From contig JAZLJA010000020.1 of assembly GCA_045617625.1 (NCBI GenBank), forward strand, positions 1-61,033: 61,033 bases of DNA, read 5' to 3'. The position numbers and the translations under genes are program-made. The notes under the pieces are model-generated. The model was given only the letters and a program-made list of their open reading frames with translations, was not told where the DNA came from and ran no database searches. Below are positions 7,522 through 16,932 of the stretch, piece after piece; the first letter of the stretch is position 1, and each line of letters starts with the position of its first letter. The DNA is from Firm-04 sp045617625 (GTDB taxonomy: Bacteria > Bacillota > Clostridia > Oscillospirales > Ruminococcaceae).

Positions 7522-10500
7522 ATGGAGCCTTTCGTGCATTTGCATTTGCATACGGAATATTCGCTTTTGGACGGTGCCTGCCGCATCGACAAGCTGATGG
7601 CGCAGGTCAGGGCACAGGGGCAAACCGCCGTTGCCATTACCGACCACGGCGTGATGTATGGTGTGGTTCCCTTTTATCAGGCGGCACTGGATGCAGGGCT
7701 GCATCCTGTCATCGGCTGTGAGGTATATATCGCACCGCGCACGCGCTTTGACAAGGATACGCCCAACGACCGCCGCCCCTATCATCTGACACTGCTTTGT
7801 GAGAATCTGCTTGGATACCGCAATCTTGTGCAGTTGGTGTCGAAAGCACAGCTGGAGGGCTTTTACAACCGCCCCCGTGCAGACTGGGAATTGCTGACGC
7901 AATATCACGAAGGGCTGATCGCGCTTTCGGGCTGCATGAGCGGCGAGATCGCACGGCTGCTGGTCAACGGAAACTATGCGGAAGCGAAAAGCACGGCGAT
8001 GCGTTATGCGGAACTGTTTGGTGAAGGGCATTATTATCTGGAGATGCAGCGGCACGATTTGCGCGAGGACAATGTCATTTGCAGCGGGCTGATGCGCATT
8101 TCCAAGGAGACAGGAATTCCTCTGGTCGCCACGAATGATGCGCATTATCTGACAAAATCGGATGCAGAACTGCAAAAGCTGCTGGTGTGTATTCAAACGG
8201 GCTCGACGCTTTCGGCACCCTCGACCATGTCCATGCCCAACGATACGTTTTCGCTGCGCACGACCGAAGAAATGAATCAACTGTTTGCCGATTGTCCCGA
8301 AGCTCTGCGCAACACCGTCAAAATCGCGGAGATGTGTCAGGTCACGTTTGAATTCGGCAAGCTTTCGCTCCCGAAATATCATGCGCAGGGTGTGACGGAT
8401 ACCACCGTGTATTTTCGGCAGCTTTTGCAGGAGGGCTTGCAGAAACGCTATGGCGAATCGCCCGATGCTGCTGTGATCTCCCGTATGGAATACGAGTTTT
8501 CGGTCATCTGCCGCATGGGGTATGTCGATTATTTTCTCATCGTCTGGGATTTTGTCCACTACGCAAAATCGCACGACATTCCTGTGGGACCGGGGCGTGG
8601 TTCGGGTGCGGGGAGTCTCTGTGCGTATCTCATCGGCATCACGGATATCGACCCGCTGAAAAACGGACTTCTGTTCGAGCGGTTTCTCAATCCCGAGCGT
8701 GTTTCCATGCCTGATTTTGATATTGATTTCTGCATCGAGGGCAGACAGCGTGTCATTGATTATGTTACGCAGCGATACGGAGAAGAACGTGTGGCGCAGA
8801 TCATTGCGTTTGATACGCTGAAAGCACGGGCGGCGGTGCGCGATACAGGGCGTGCGATGGATCTGCCCTATGCGCTGTGTGATCAGGTTGCAAAGCTGAT
8901 CCCGCACGATCTGAACATCACTTTGCCGAAAGCACTGGAGCAATCGGCGGAGCTTGCCGCACTTGACCGTGAAAATACACAGGTGCATCGGCTGCTCACG
9001 CTTGCCATGCAGCTTGAGGGCATGCCGCGCCATGCCTCGACACACGCTGCGGGCGTGGTGATCTCCGCGGTGCCTGTTGCCGATCTGGTTCCGCTGCAAA
9101 AAAACGAAGATATGACGATCACGCAGTACACGATGACGATTCTGGAGCGGCTCGGGCTGCTCAAAATGGATTTTCTCGGGCTGCGCAATCTGACGGTCAT
9201 TCACGATGCGGAGCGAGAGATTCAGCGCAGAAAGCCGAATTTTCGCATGGCGGATATTCCGGAGGATGACCCTGCGGTGTTTCGGATGCTGGCACAGGGA
9301 GACAGTCTCGGGGTGTTTCAGCTGGAATCAGACGGGATTCGTCGGGTGCTGACACAGATGCAGCCCACCTGTCTTGCTGACATCACAGCGGTGATCTCAC
9401 TTTACCGTCCCGGACCGATGGATTCGATTCCCCGGTATCTTGCCTGCCGTTCCAATCCTGAAAAGGTGCGGTATGACCATCCTCTGCTGGAGCCGATTCT
9501 GCGCGAAACATTCGGCTGCATCGTTTATCAGGAACAGGTCATGGAAATCTGCCGCAGTCTGGCAGGATATTCCTATGGCCGTGCTGATTTGGTGCGCCGT
9601 GCGATGGCGAAGAAAAAGCATGATGTCATGGAGCAGGAGCGCGAGATCTTCATTCACGGCAACGAAAGCTGCTGCGGCGCAGTGGCAAACGGCGTGCCGG
9701 AAAATGTCGCAAATGCGATTTTTGACCGCATGGCTGCATTTGCAAGCTATGCATTCAACAAATCACACGCGGCGGCTTATGCAAGGGTCGCCTATGAAAC
9801 CGCATATCTCAAATGCCGTTATTTTTCCGAATATCTTGCGGCACTGATGACTTCTGTGCTCTCCAACACACCGAAACTGCTGGAATATATCGCGCTTTGT
9901 GATGCGCATGGTGTGGCAGTGCTGCGTCCCGATATCAACCGGAGCGAAATGCGCTTTACGGCATCCGCCGACGGGATTCGGTTTGGGCTGCTTGCGATTC
10001 GCGGGCTGGGGGCAGGTGCCATCCGCAGCTTTTTGCAGGAGCGGCAGGAAAACGGAAAATACCGCAATTTGCAGGATTTTTGTGAGCGTAATACGGGCAT
10101 GGAAATCGGCAGACGCACAGTGGAAAGTCTGATTCGGGCGGGCGCGTTTGACGGCATGGGCTGGAATCGGCGGCAGATGCTCGAATGCAATGAGCAGCTT
10201 TTGACGGCGGCATCGGCACGAAACCGCACGATGGTGAGCGGTCAGCTGTCACTGTTTGGCGGCGACGATGCATCGGGGGCAGCCATGCCGCAGATGCAGG
10301 TGCCTGATCTGCCTGAGTATCCCGAGCAGATTTTGCTCAAAATGGAAAAAGAAATCACGGGGCTGTATCTTTCGGGGCATCCGCTTGCACGGTGGTCGGC
10401 GCACCGCACACTGGCGCGAATGCCCGAAACTGCTGACGTCCTGCGGATGAAAGACGGCGCACAGGTGAAGATGCTCTGCATGGTGAATGCCATGCGTCCG

Positions 10501-10971
10501 CACACCACCAAAAAAGGCGAAAAAATGTGCTTTTTCACGGCTGAGGATTTCTCAGGCACATTGGATTGCATCGTATTTCCGTCGGCATTTCAGGGGTGTG
10601 GAAAATACCTCAATGCCGATGAGGTGCTGTGTCTGACAGGTCATGTGTCGCTGAAAGACGGCTCGGTGAGTCTCATTTGCGATGACATTGCGCCTGAGCA
10701 GGTTTTTGCCCGCAGGTTTGAGAGTATGCGGCTTTGCATGAAGGTCGCTGACAGCGATACCGCGCAGATGCGTGAAATTCTTGAAGTGTGCAGACGTTTT
10801 CCGGGCGATACGCCCATCTGCTTTTTCCTGATGCACAGTCGGCGGTATCTGAAACCCGCACAGCCGCAGGGCGTGGATATTTGCAGCGGGTTTTATCACA
10901 TTCTGACAGAGCAGATTCAGCCGTCTATGTGTGCTTTGATTGAAAATAACGCAGACAGGAGCAAATCATGA
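7522..10971 (+). CDS. dnaE: DNA polymerase III subunit alpha (DnaE type)
   Basis: Replicative C-family DNA polymerase, 1149 residues. The N-terminal PHP domain begins VHLHLHTEYSLLDGA. The catalytic palm shows GPGRGSGAGSLC and MPDFDIDF, with the metal-binding Asp residues at 398 and 400. YQEQVMEI and the tandem HhH segment follow. An OB fold lies near residues 990-1080 (VKMLCMVNAM... GTLDCIVF). There is no inserted exonuclease domain, so this is DnaE, not PolC. In Firmicutes DnaE usually extends primers while PolC is the main replicase; polC is not in this window. ATG start behind GAGAGGAGG. The stop overlaps the next start (ATGA). Confidence 0.97.
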   Translation: MEPFVHLHLHTEYSLLDGACRIDKLMAQVRAQGQTAVAITDHGVMYGVVPFYQAALDAGLHPVIGCEVYIAPRTRFDKDTPNDRRPYHLTLLCENLLGYRNLVQLVSKAQLEGFYNRPRADWELLTQYHEGLIALSGCMSGEIARLLVNGNYAEAKSTAMRYAELFGEGHYYLEMQRHDLREDNVICSGLMRISKETGIPLVATNDAHYLTKSDAELQKLLVCIQTGSTLSAPSTMSMPNDTFSLRTTEEMNQLFADCPEALRNTVKIAEMCQVTFEFGKLSLPKYHAQGVTDTTVYFRQLLQEGLQKRYGESPDAAVISRMEYEFSVICRMGYVDYFLIVWDFVHYAKSHDIPVGPGRGSGAGSLCAYLIGITDIDPLKNGLLFERFLNPERVSMPDFDIDFCIEGRQRVIDYVTQRYGEERVAQIIAFDTLKARAAVRDTGRAMDLPYALCDQVAKLIPHDLNITLPKALEQSAELAALDRENTQVHRLLTLAMQLEGMPRHASTHAAGVVISAVPVADLVPLQKNEDMTITQYTMTILERLGLLKMDFLGLRNLTVIHDAEREIQRRKPNFRMADIPEDDPAVFRMLAQGDSLGVFQLESDGIRRVLTQMQPTCLADITAVISLYRPGPMDSIPRYLACRSNPEKVRYDHPLLEPILRETFGCIVYQEQVMEICRSLAGYSYGRADLVRRAMAKKKHDVMEQEREIFIHGNESCCGAVANGVPENVANAIFDRMAAFASYAFNKSHAAAYARVAYETAYLKCRYFSEYLAALMTSVLSNTPKLLEYIALCDAHGVAVLRPDINRSEMRFTASADGIRFGLLAIRGLGAGAIRSFLQERQENGKYRNLQDFCERNTGMEIGRRTVESLIRAGAFDGMGWNRRQMLECNEQLLTAASARNRTMVSGQLSLFGGDDASGAAMPQMQVPDLPEYPEQILLKMEKEITGLYLSGHPLARWSAHRTLARMPETADVLRMKDGAQVKMLCMVNAMRPHTTKKGEKMCFFTAEDFSGTLDCIVFPSAFQGCGKYLNADEVLCLTGHVSLKDGSVSLICDDIAPEQVFARRFESMRLCMKVADSDTAQMREILEVCRRFPGDTPICFFLMHSRRYLKPAQPQGVDICSGFYHILTEQIQPSMCALIENNADRSKS

Positions 10972-12179
10972 AGCAATACGAGACAATCTCCGCGGCATTG
11001 GAGCAGGAAATCACGGAAAATCAGCAGAAGGGGTGGGTATCTCCGTATGCGTGTCGGAACAGCGATGTCCTTCGGCGTGAGGCAAGGGAAAGCGATGTCC
11101 CGAAAATCTACCGCCCGCCGTTTTCCAAAGATGCGGATAAGATTCTGAACAGCCTGTTCTATAATCGCTATGCCGATAAAACACAGGTCTTTTCGTTTTA
11201 CCGCAGCGATGATCTTTCGCGGCGTGCGTTGCATGTGCAGCTGGTATCACGCATTGCACGCAACATCGGGGCGGTGCTTGGGCTCAACCTTGATCTGATC
11301 GAAGCGATTGCTGTCGGACATGATATGGGGCACACACCATTTGGTCATGCAGGTGAACACGCCCTTCACGAGCTCTACTATGCGCGGACGGGACGATGCT
11401 TCCGCCACAATCTGCATGGGGTGCGCGTGCTGGATGCGATGGTACCCTACAACATTTCGCTGCAAACACTGGACGGTATCCTGTGTCATAACGGTGAGTT
11501 GCCGAAAGCCGAATATAAACCGCAGCCCATTCCCGATTTTGCCGTGTTTGATGCCCGCACCCGCGACTGCGTCACAGATCTGAACGGCGATGCCAAGCTG
11601 ATTCCCTGCACGTTGGAGGGTTGTCTGGTGCGCATCTGCGATATGCTTGCGTATCTCGGCAAGGACAGGCAGGATGCTGTTCGGGCGCATCTCGTGGAAT
11701 CGGAGGCGATGTTTGGCAGAACAGAGATCGGCAGCACGAATGCGGAGATCATCAACAATCTGGAGGTCAATCTGATCGAAAACAGTTATGACAAGCCGTA
11801 TCTGCGGTTTGATGATGCCCATTTCGCCGCGATGATCCAGCTGAAACAGGAGAACTACGAGCATATATATATGCAGGAACCTGTGCAGCAGCAAGTGAAA
11901 AATGCTGTCGTGCCAATGATGGAGCAGCTGTATGAAAAGATCTATGGCGATGCATTGCATCACCGCAAAGAGTCGGCTCTGTATCGGCATCACATCGCGC
12001 TTGTCAAGCAAAAACAGCAGTATTATCCTGCGCAGACACCGTATGAGGAGAGTGACCCTGATGATCTGACGATGGATTTCATTGCAGCCATGACGGATGA
12101 TTATTTTGTCGATTATCATGCGCATCTGTTCCCGCACAGTCAATACCATATTTCTTATACGGGCTATTTTGATGCATAA
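10968..12179 (+). CDS. dgt: dGTPase-like HD-domain triphosphohydrolase
   Basis: 403-residue HD-superfamily protein of the deoxyguanosinetriphosphate triphosphohydrolase-like group, which removes triphosphate from dNTPs. The metal ligands are visible: RALHVQLVSRIARNIG (first His), AVGHDMGHTPFGHAGE (HD pair and following His), FRHNLHGVR, and an Asp in VRICDMLAYLG. It overlaps dnaE by 4 nt, so a polymerase and a dNTP hydrolase are translationally coupled. It ends in a strong terminator at 12184-12224. The exact nucleotide specificity is not visible. Confidence 0.88.
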   Translation: MKQYETISAALEQEITENQQKGWVSPYACRNSDVLRREARESDVPKIYRPPFSKDADKILNSLFYNRYADKTQVFSFYRSDDLSRRALHVQLVSRIARNIGAVLGLNLDLIEAIAVGHDMGHTPFGHAGEHALHELYYARTGRCFRHNLHGVRVLDAMVPYNISLQTLDGILCHNGELPKAEYKPQPIPDFAVFDARTRDCVTDLNGDAKLIPCTLEGCLVRICDMLAYLGKDRQDAVRAHLVESEAMFGRTEIGSTNAEIINNLEVNLIENSYDKPYLRFDDAHFAAMIQLKQENYEHIYMQEPVQQQVKNAVVPMMEQLYEKIYGDALHHRKESALYRHHIALVKQKQQYYPAQTPYEESDPDDLTMDFIAAMTDDYFVDYHAHLFPHSQYHISYTGYFDA

Positions 12180-12183
12180 AAAG

Positions 12184-12224
12184 AGCGTCCGCACGAGCAT
12201 TTTCGTGCGGACGCTTGATTTTTT
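12184..12224. terminator. Terminator after dgt, shared with the LCP-like gene
   Basis: 13-bp perfect stem AGCGTCCGCACGA / TCGTGCGGACGCT followed by a run of T. It lies between two convergent genes and can serve both strands. Confidence 0.88.
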
Positions 12225-13161
12225 AGTTGTATTCGTCGGAAGATTGCTGCGAGAACACCGATTTCAGCGTTTCATTAAAGCTGTCGTCGATGATAAAGAC
12301 GCCGTCTTTGTTTTCAGAGCCGACAACGGTGTAAGTTTTTGCAGGAGACACTGCGTGCTCAAACACGTATTCGATCGCGTGGCGGTGATTGGAGAAGTCG
12401 ATTGCGATGATATCGGTGTCACAGGCGTTGATGAGCGCACTGAAATAGCCGTCCAGATTGGAACTGATACGCTTGGAATTGCTCTGGTTGATGAGGGCGG
12501 CAACTGCAAGCCCGATGACCGCAGAGCGTTCCGATTCACTGTAAAATTTATTGCTGGTGATCAGCGTTTCCAGCTGAGTGCTGTCAAGGTTTTGTGCAAC
12601 ATTGGAATCGCTTGGTGTCAGACCGTAATCCTGCACTGTGACGATGACTGCTGCGTTTCCGAAGATATTGACGACTTTCTGGAATCCGTCGCTGTTCATC
12701 GAAACATAGCGGTCGATTTTCTGGTCGAGTGCAGCACCGACTTCATCACGAAGCACCGCAGCACCATAGGTTTTCGCACATTCATCGACGGTCATTTTCT
12801 TGTTGTTGTGTTCGATCTGCATATTGGTGGGGATGCCGACGCAGTATTCGGTTTTGCGGATGGGGTCAAAGCGCAGGAGCAGAACTGCTGTTTTGCGGAT
12901 CTCCTCGTTTGGCGTCATGACGAACAGGATCTCGTTGATGTCGTCTTCCGAGATGCTGGCGGTCGCGCAGGGCATTGCATCGAGTTTGCGGTTGTCAGCG
13001 GTGAGCTTTTTGTAGTAATAGTTTGCAATGCTGCCCAAAATCACTGATGAAATGAGCGTGGTGATCAAAAACGGGACGGCAATGGCGCCGATTTTGCTTT
13101 TTCTGCGCTTTTTTGGGGCGCGGCGATAGGTTTGCGCTTGTGCTTGTGCAGTCATGGTCAA
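12223..13161 (-). CDS. LytR-CpsA-Psr (LCP)-like membrane-anchored protein, divergent
   Basis: 312 residues: a basic cytoplasmic tail (about 1-26), one membrane helix (about 27-50, AIAVPFLITTLISSVILGS), and an extracellular domain. The domain keeps the LCP order: a strand and DPIRKTEYCVGIPTNM, where canonical LCP proteins have DP...SIPRD; then the helix around YGAAVLRDEVGAALDQKIDRYVSMNSDGFQKVVNIFG; then a late strand. The Arg-Asp of the catalytic PRD motif is replaced by PTN, so phosphotransferase activity (attaching polymers to peptidoglycan) is doubtful. The start overlaps the upstream gene stop by 4 nt. It is the last gene of the dnaD operon. Confidence 0.68.
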   Translation of the reverse strand: MTMTAQAQAQTYRRAPKKRRKSKIGAIAVPFLITTLISSVILGSIANYYYKKLTADNRKLDAMPCATASISEDDINEILFVMTPNEEIRKTAVLLLRFDPIRKTEYCVGIPTNMQIEHNNKKMTVDECAKTYGAAVLRDEVGAALDQKIDRYVSMNSDGFQKVVNIFGNAAVIVTVQDYGLTPSDSNVAQNLDSTQLETLITSNKFYSESERSAVIGLAVAALINQSNSKRISSNLDGYFSALINACDTDIIAIDFSNHRHAIEYVFEHAVSPAKTYTVVGSENKDGVFIIDDSFNETLKSVFSQQSSDEYN

Positions 13162-13754
13162 AAATTCCTTTCTGCTCCTTGGATTTGTGGCGGAAAACAG
13201 TCCTGCGGCAAATCTGCATCATCGGGGGGGAGAATTGCCGATTCCAGTTGATTGATATCTATGATGCGCAGGGTGAGCCCTGCCTTTTGTGCCATACGGA
13301 TGGTTTGTCCTGTTCCGGACTGCATCTCTTTGACAACGGCGATCAGGCGGCTGCTGTGGTCGATCATATACTGATTGCGCATGGAAAAGCAGCCCTGATG
13401 ATAATGCGATGACACGCAGATGATCTCGTCGGCAGCCTGTTCCACTGCCTGATAGCGGGCGCGGAGTTCGGCATCGAGCGAATTGCCCTGCTGCGGAAAA
13501 GGCTTGACGCCGATCAATCGCAGATGCGGATGCTGCTGACGTTCAGCAAGCACAAGTTCGGCGGCAATGAGGTCGATGCCCGTTGCAAGCCCCGAATAAA
13601 AGGTGTCTGCACCTTCTGCGGCGGCATCACGGATCTCACGCAGCAGGAAACTCTGGAGAATCCGCTGCATGGGCAGATCGGGGAGCTTTTCCTGTCTGTG
13701 ACCGGAAAAGCAAACCGCAAAACCACCCGTATGTACGTTGTTTTGGTCGTTCAC
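13158..13754 (-). CDS. SLOG-family protein (DUF1273/YpsA-like)
   Basis: 198 residues. AVCFSGHRQEKL at the N-terminus, FYSGLATGIDLIAAELVL and a segment like IICVSSHYHQGCFSMRNQYMID place it in the DUF1273/YpsA group of the SLOG (Rossmann-like nucleotide-sensing) superfamily. B. subtilis YpsA influences cell division; the ligand is unknown. The likely start is GTG at 13754, six nucleotides after the nucleoside kinase stop, with a poor ribosome site, so translation is probably coupled. Confidence 0.8.
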   Translation of the reverse strand: MNDQNNVHTGGFAVCFSGHRQEKLPDLPMQRILQSFLLREIRDAAAEGADTFYSGLATGIDLIAAELVLAERQQHPHLRLIGVKPFPQQGNSLDAELRARYQAVEQAADEIICVSSHYHQGCFSMRNQYMIDHSSRLIAVVKEMQSGTGQTIRMAQKAGLTLRIIDINQLESAILPPDDADLPQDCFPPQIQGAERNF

Positions 13755-13760
13755 GGCAGG

Positions 13761-14699
13761 TCAGTCGGTGATTTCCGAGCCGCCGATGAATTCACGGATG
13801 ACAGAAACAGAGGGGATCCATGCAGGGTCTTCCACGGGAGAAATCTTCTCCATGAAGTCACGCAGCAGGGGAATCTGGCTGTCAACAGGGCAATCGGATG
13901 CAAGCCCGCGCAGGGTGTCGAGAATCAGCGGACGATAAAAAGCGAGTTCATAGGGCAAAAACGTGTCGAGTTCGTAATCTGCGAGGTGCTTGTAGGGCAT
14001 GATGTAGAGGTTTTCGCCTCTGGAGACACTTGCAAGCATTTTGCACGATTCTTCAGCACTTCTGCCTCTGGAGCGGCTGTCGCGCAGCAAGCGGCGCGAA
14101 AAGCGGATGAGCGATGGATGCAGTCGCTGTTCTTCATCAGCGATGCGGGTGCGCACGCTCAGATAGATGCGGTTTGCGCTGTCGGCAACGCCCTGTGTGA
14201 CGCTCGGGTTGAGTGCATGGATGCCCTCCATGAGAATCAGTTCGCCTTTTTTGCGGCGCAGGGTCTTGCCGGATTTGGTTTGTTTCTGATTGGCAAAATC
14301 GAATTTCGGCAGTTCCACTTCTTCGCCGCGTGCAAGCGCAGAAAGCTGTGAGTTGAGCAGATCCATATCAAGGCGCAGCGGCGATTCGTAATCGGGGTTG
14401 CCGTTTTGATCGACGATGCTGACATTTCGTGTTCCGTCCGCGAAGTAATCATCCATCGAAAGCGTGTGTGTGGTGAAGCCCCATGCGTCGAGAATCTGTT
14501 CGATACGGTGGGCGGTGGTGGTTTTTCCCGATGCGGATGGTCCTGCGATCAGGGTGATGGGTCTTTCTTTCGCGTGGCGGCAGAGCTTGTCGGCAATGTC
14601 GCGGAGCATTTTGTCGTAAGCAGCCTCACAGTCGATAACAAACGATTCGGCAGAGGCGGCAATTTGGGTGTTGATATCAGCAATGGACAGTTCGTTCAT
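13761..14699 (-). CDS. Nucleoside (uridine) kinase family protein
   Basis: 312 residues. Walker A GPSASGKTTTAHRI and the MDDYF motif with following acidic loop mark the phosphoribulokinase/uridine kinase family. The clostridial relatives are often about 550 residues with an N-terminal TGS/threonyl-tRNA-synthetase-like region; this one lacks that part and starts about 60 residues before the P-loop with a helical segment. It probably phosphorylates a pyrimidine nucleoside, but the substrate is inferred. ATG start behind GGAGGGTGCAAC. It lies 18 nt downstream of the DnaC-like gene. Confidence 0.82.
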   Translation of the reverse strand: MNELSIADINTQIAASAESFVIDCEAAYDKMLRDIADKLCRHAKERPITLIAGPSASGKTTTAHRIEQILDAWGFTTHTLSMDDYFADGTRNVSIVDQNGNPDYESPLRLDMDLLNSQLSALARGEEVELPKFDFANQKQTKSGKTLRRKKGELILMEGIHALNPSVTQGVADSANRIYLSVRTRIADEEQRLHPSLIRFSRRLLRDSRSRGRSAEESCKMLASVSRGENLYIMPYKHLADYELDTFLPYELAFYRPLILDTLRGLASDCPVDSQIPLLRDFMEKISPVEDPAWIPSVSVIREFIGGSEITD

Positions 14700-14717
14700 G
14701 TTGCACCCTCCAGTCAG

Positions 14718-15719
14718 TTAGGTATGGTTTATCTGGTTTTTCCAGTTCTGTATGCGGATATCCGAGCCATAGAACTGCATGGTTTTGCAGGATGAGATCA
14801 GCCGCGACACAATGCGGTCGCCGTAGCGGTTTTGCAATTCCATCAGCCCGAGGTTGGTGTTGATGATCATGGGTTTTCCTGCGCTCAGCCGCCCGTTGAA
14901 CAGCGAATAGATCGCACTTTGCGTGAAAGCAGTGTCAAATTCGGTGCCGAAGTCATCGAAGATGAGCAGATCGCAGTCAAGCAGCATCCCCATCGTATCA
15001 GCCGTTTGCAATTCAGGGCTTTTTGCGAATTTTTCGGCTTCGATGCGCGAGAGCAGTGCGCTTGCAGTGTCGTAAATGACATTGAAGCCGTTTTGCAGCA
15101 CGACATTGGCGATCGCAAGCGAAAGGTGGGTCTTGCCGAGCCCCGTCTGACCGATGAGCAGCAGGCTTGGGGCATGACTTGAAAACTGTGCCGCATAATC
15201 TTTACACTGCGCAAGGATTTTTTGCATTGCGGCGAATTGATCGGGCGGCAGCTCCCGATAATAGTCGAGGCTGAACGTATCAAAGCTTGAAAGCGAAAGT
15301 GACGTCTTTTCGTTGATTTTCTCAGCACCCACCACTGCGATCTCGCGCTTGAGGCATTCGCAGGGCTTGCCGTTGATAAAGCCGCTGTCGCAGCAGTCTT
15401 CGCAGTGATATTTCACTGTGAGATAATCAGCGGGGTAACCGTTCGCGGTGAGCAGAGAACATAACATTTTATCAGCAGATTCAGCATTTTTCTGAATCTC
15501 AGCAATGCGTTTTTTTCGTTCGGCTTCCGATTGTTCACGATGGGTTTGTGCGGATTCCAGCACGGAAAAGCAGGTTTGACGGAGCTGGTTTTCCAGTTCC
15601 ACGGATTCGGGAATCTTGGTGCGGATTTCATCGGAGTGCCGTTCCTGCGTCACACGGGCATCCACACGGCGTTTTTCGATCCTCGCAATCGCCTCTGCAT
15701 ATATTTCGCGCTGATACAT
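14718..15719 (-). CDS. DnaC/DnaI-like helicase loader ATPase
   Basis: About 333 residues. Helical N-terminal region, then a Cys cluster (YHCEDCCDSGFINGKPCECL) typical of the zinc-binding part of DnaI/DnaC loaders, then an AAA+ domain: Walker A GQTGLGKTHLS, Walker B LLIFDDFGTE, sensor I region INTNLGL, and an Arg finger candidate in GDRIVSRL. Such proteins load the replicative helicase DnaB/DnaC. The open frame begins with GTGGTG at 15731; the ATG at 15719 is preferred by comparison with relatives. It directly follows the DnaD-domain gene, the usual primosome pairing. An IS21-type IstB is excluded by this neighbour and by the absence of a transposase. Confidence 0.9.
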   Translation of the reverse strand: MYQREIYAEAIARIEKRRVDARVTQERHSDEIRTKIPESVELENQLRQTCFSVLESAQTHREQSEAERKKRIAEIQKNAESADKMLCSLLTANGYPADYLTVKYHCEDCCDSGFINGKPCECLKREIAVVGAEKINEKTSLSLSSFDTFSLDYYRELPPDQFAAMQKILAQCKDYAAQFSSHAPSLLLIGQTGLGKTHLSLAIANVVLQNGFNVIYDTASALLSRIEAEKFAKSPELQTADTMGMLLDCDLLIFDDFGTEFDTAFTQSAIYSLFNGRLSAGKPMIINTNLGLMELQNRYGDRIVSRLISSCKTMQFYGSDIRIQNWKNQINHT

Positions 15720-15741
15720 TGATTTCACCACGTTCCAATCG

Positions 15742-16821
15742 TTATATTTTCTTCATGAGGTTTTCGATCTCCGTCAGGTCATAGGAGTGCTCCTGCGGAT
15801 TGTATGTTCCTTTTCGAGCGGATTTCTGTGGATTAGCAGGGTTTTGTACGCCTGCCTGTTCCGTCTGCTGTTTCCGTTTCGATTCATAGTATGCGGCATC
15901 TGCGGATTCTGCTTCCGCAACGGTGTGGATCTTTGCCTCATACCACTTTTTCAAGATTCCGTTGATGTAACGGAAATCGAGTTTATCGTTGTTTTTGTCC
16001 CGCGAGATCTGGTATGCATATTCGACCAGTTCGGGGGAAATTCCGACTTTCTGCCATCCGTCGATATACGCCTGCTGCTTGGGTGTGGGGCGTCTCGACA
16101 TCTCAAAAATGCGCATGATTCTGCCCGTGTAGCTGCGTGACAGCGAGCGGCGTTCAATATCCGCGACGGCAGCCTCATGTGTCTGAATGCCTGCTTCGTG
16201 CCACTTGACGGCTATGCTTTCCGCCTCACGGACGTTATAGCACAGATTTTTCACCAGATACGCGATAATCATATAGATGAGGTCAAGCCCCAGCCCAAGA
16301 TATTCGTGCATCCAGATGATACTGCGAAGTTCGGTGTGGGAGAGCAGGTGTCCGACCAGACGCTCTGTTTCGGCGAGCATGGATGCGAGTGTTGGGTTCG
16401 CCTGCTGTCGCTCGACGATTTCGGTTGGCAGCAAATGATAGCTGCTGCTGTTTTTTTGCAGCAATTCGGATGGTGGTGCAGCGGGTGGTTCGGGCTGTTC
16501 CGATTTCGGCTCTGATGGGATATCTGCCGTCTTGACAGTTTCTGACGCATCCGCCTGTGCCTGTGCAGAGACATGACAAATCGTCGGTTCTGCGTGATTT
16601 TGCAGGATATTGACACTCTGCCAGAAAACAATTGCTTCCTCCACTGCATCGACACGCACTTTGCACGCTTTCGCAATGTCCGTATCTGTGAGGTGTTCGT
16701 CGTGATGTGCCAGCACATAGAGCAGCACTTTGAGCTGGTCATGCGAGGCAATGCCGAGCAAATTGTCGGCAACGGGCATCGGCACAGTGAAGTGTCTGGC
16801 AGTGTTGAGGTAGACTTCCAT
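15742..16821 (-). CDS. DnaD-domain primosomal protein
   Basis: About 359 residues. The N-terminal winged-helix DnaD/DnaB-like domain (about 20-85, HDQLKVLLYVLAHHDEHLTD) is followed by a Pro/Glu-rich linker. A DDBH2-type C-terminal domain ends with TPKQQAYIDGW and KLDFRYINGILKKWYE, the YxxxILxxW signature. The protein remodels DNA and helps load the helicase during replication initiation and restart. The gene is preceded by AAGGATTCAGGTGA and can start at GTG 16830 or ATG 16821. It is the first gene of the operon. Confidence 0.88.
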   Translation of the reverse strand: MEVYLNTARHFTVPMPVADNLLGIASHDQLKVLLYVLAHHDEHLTDTDIAKACKVRVDAVEEAIVFWQSVNILQNHAEPTICHVSAQAQADASETVKTADIPSEPKSEQPEPPAAPPSELLQKNSSSYHLLPTEIVERQQANPTLASMLAETERLVGHLLSHTELRSIIWMHEYLGLGLDLIYMIIAYLVKNLCYNVREAESIAVKWHEAGIQTHEAAVADIERRSLSRSYTGRIMRIFEMSRRPTPKQQAYIDGWQKVGISPELVEYAYQISRDKNNDKLDFRYINGILKKWYEAKIHTVAEAESADAAYYESKRKQQTEQAGVQNPANPQKSARKGTYNPQEHSYDLTEIENLMKKI

Positions 16822-16855
16822 TGTTTTCACCTGAATCCTTTTATGCGTACTAACT

Positions 16856-16884
16856 ATTATATCATAATTTGCGGGAAAAGTAAA
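16856..16884 (-). promoter_or_regulatory. Promoter of the dnaD operon
   Basis: Minus strand TTTACT (16879-16884), 17-nt spacer ending TGA, TATAAT (16856-16861): an extended -10 promoter about 35 nt before the start. Confidence 0.78.
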
Positions 16885-16932
16885 GAGCAGATTTCGGATT
16901 CGGAAGAAATTTTTGACATCTCCGCAAGATTA

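Noticed and set aside
7492..9204. 570-codon open frame on the minus strand across dnaE
   Set aside because: It is antisense to conserved DnaE motifs, has Cys/His/Arg-rich composition typical of a shadow frame, no ribosome site and no recognisable domain.
14718..15719. DnaC-like ATPase considered as an IS21 IstB transposition helper
   Set aside because: There is no transposase or terminal repeats, and the neighbouring DnaD-domain gene is the standard primosome partner.
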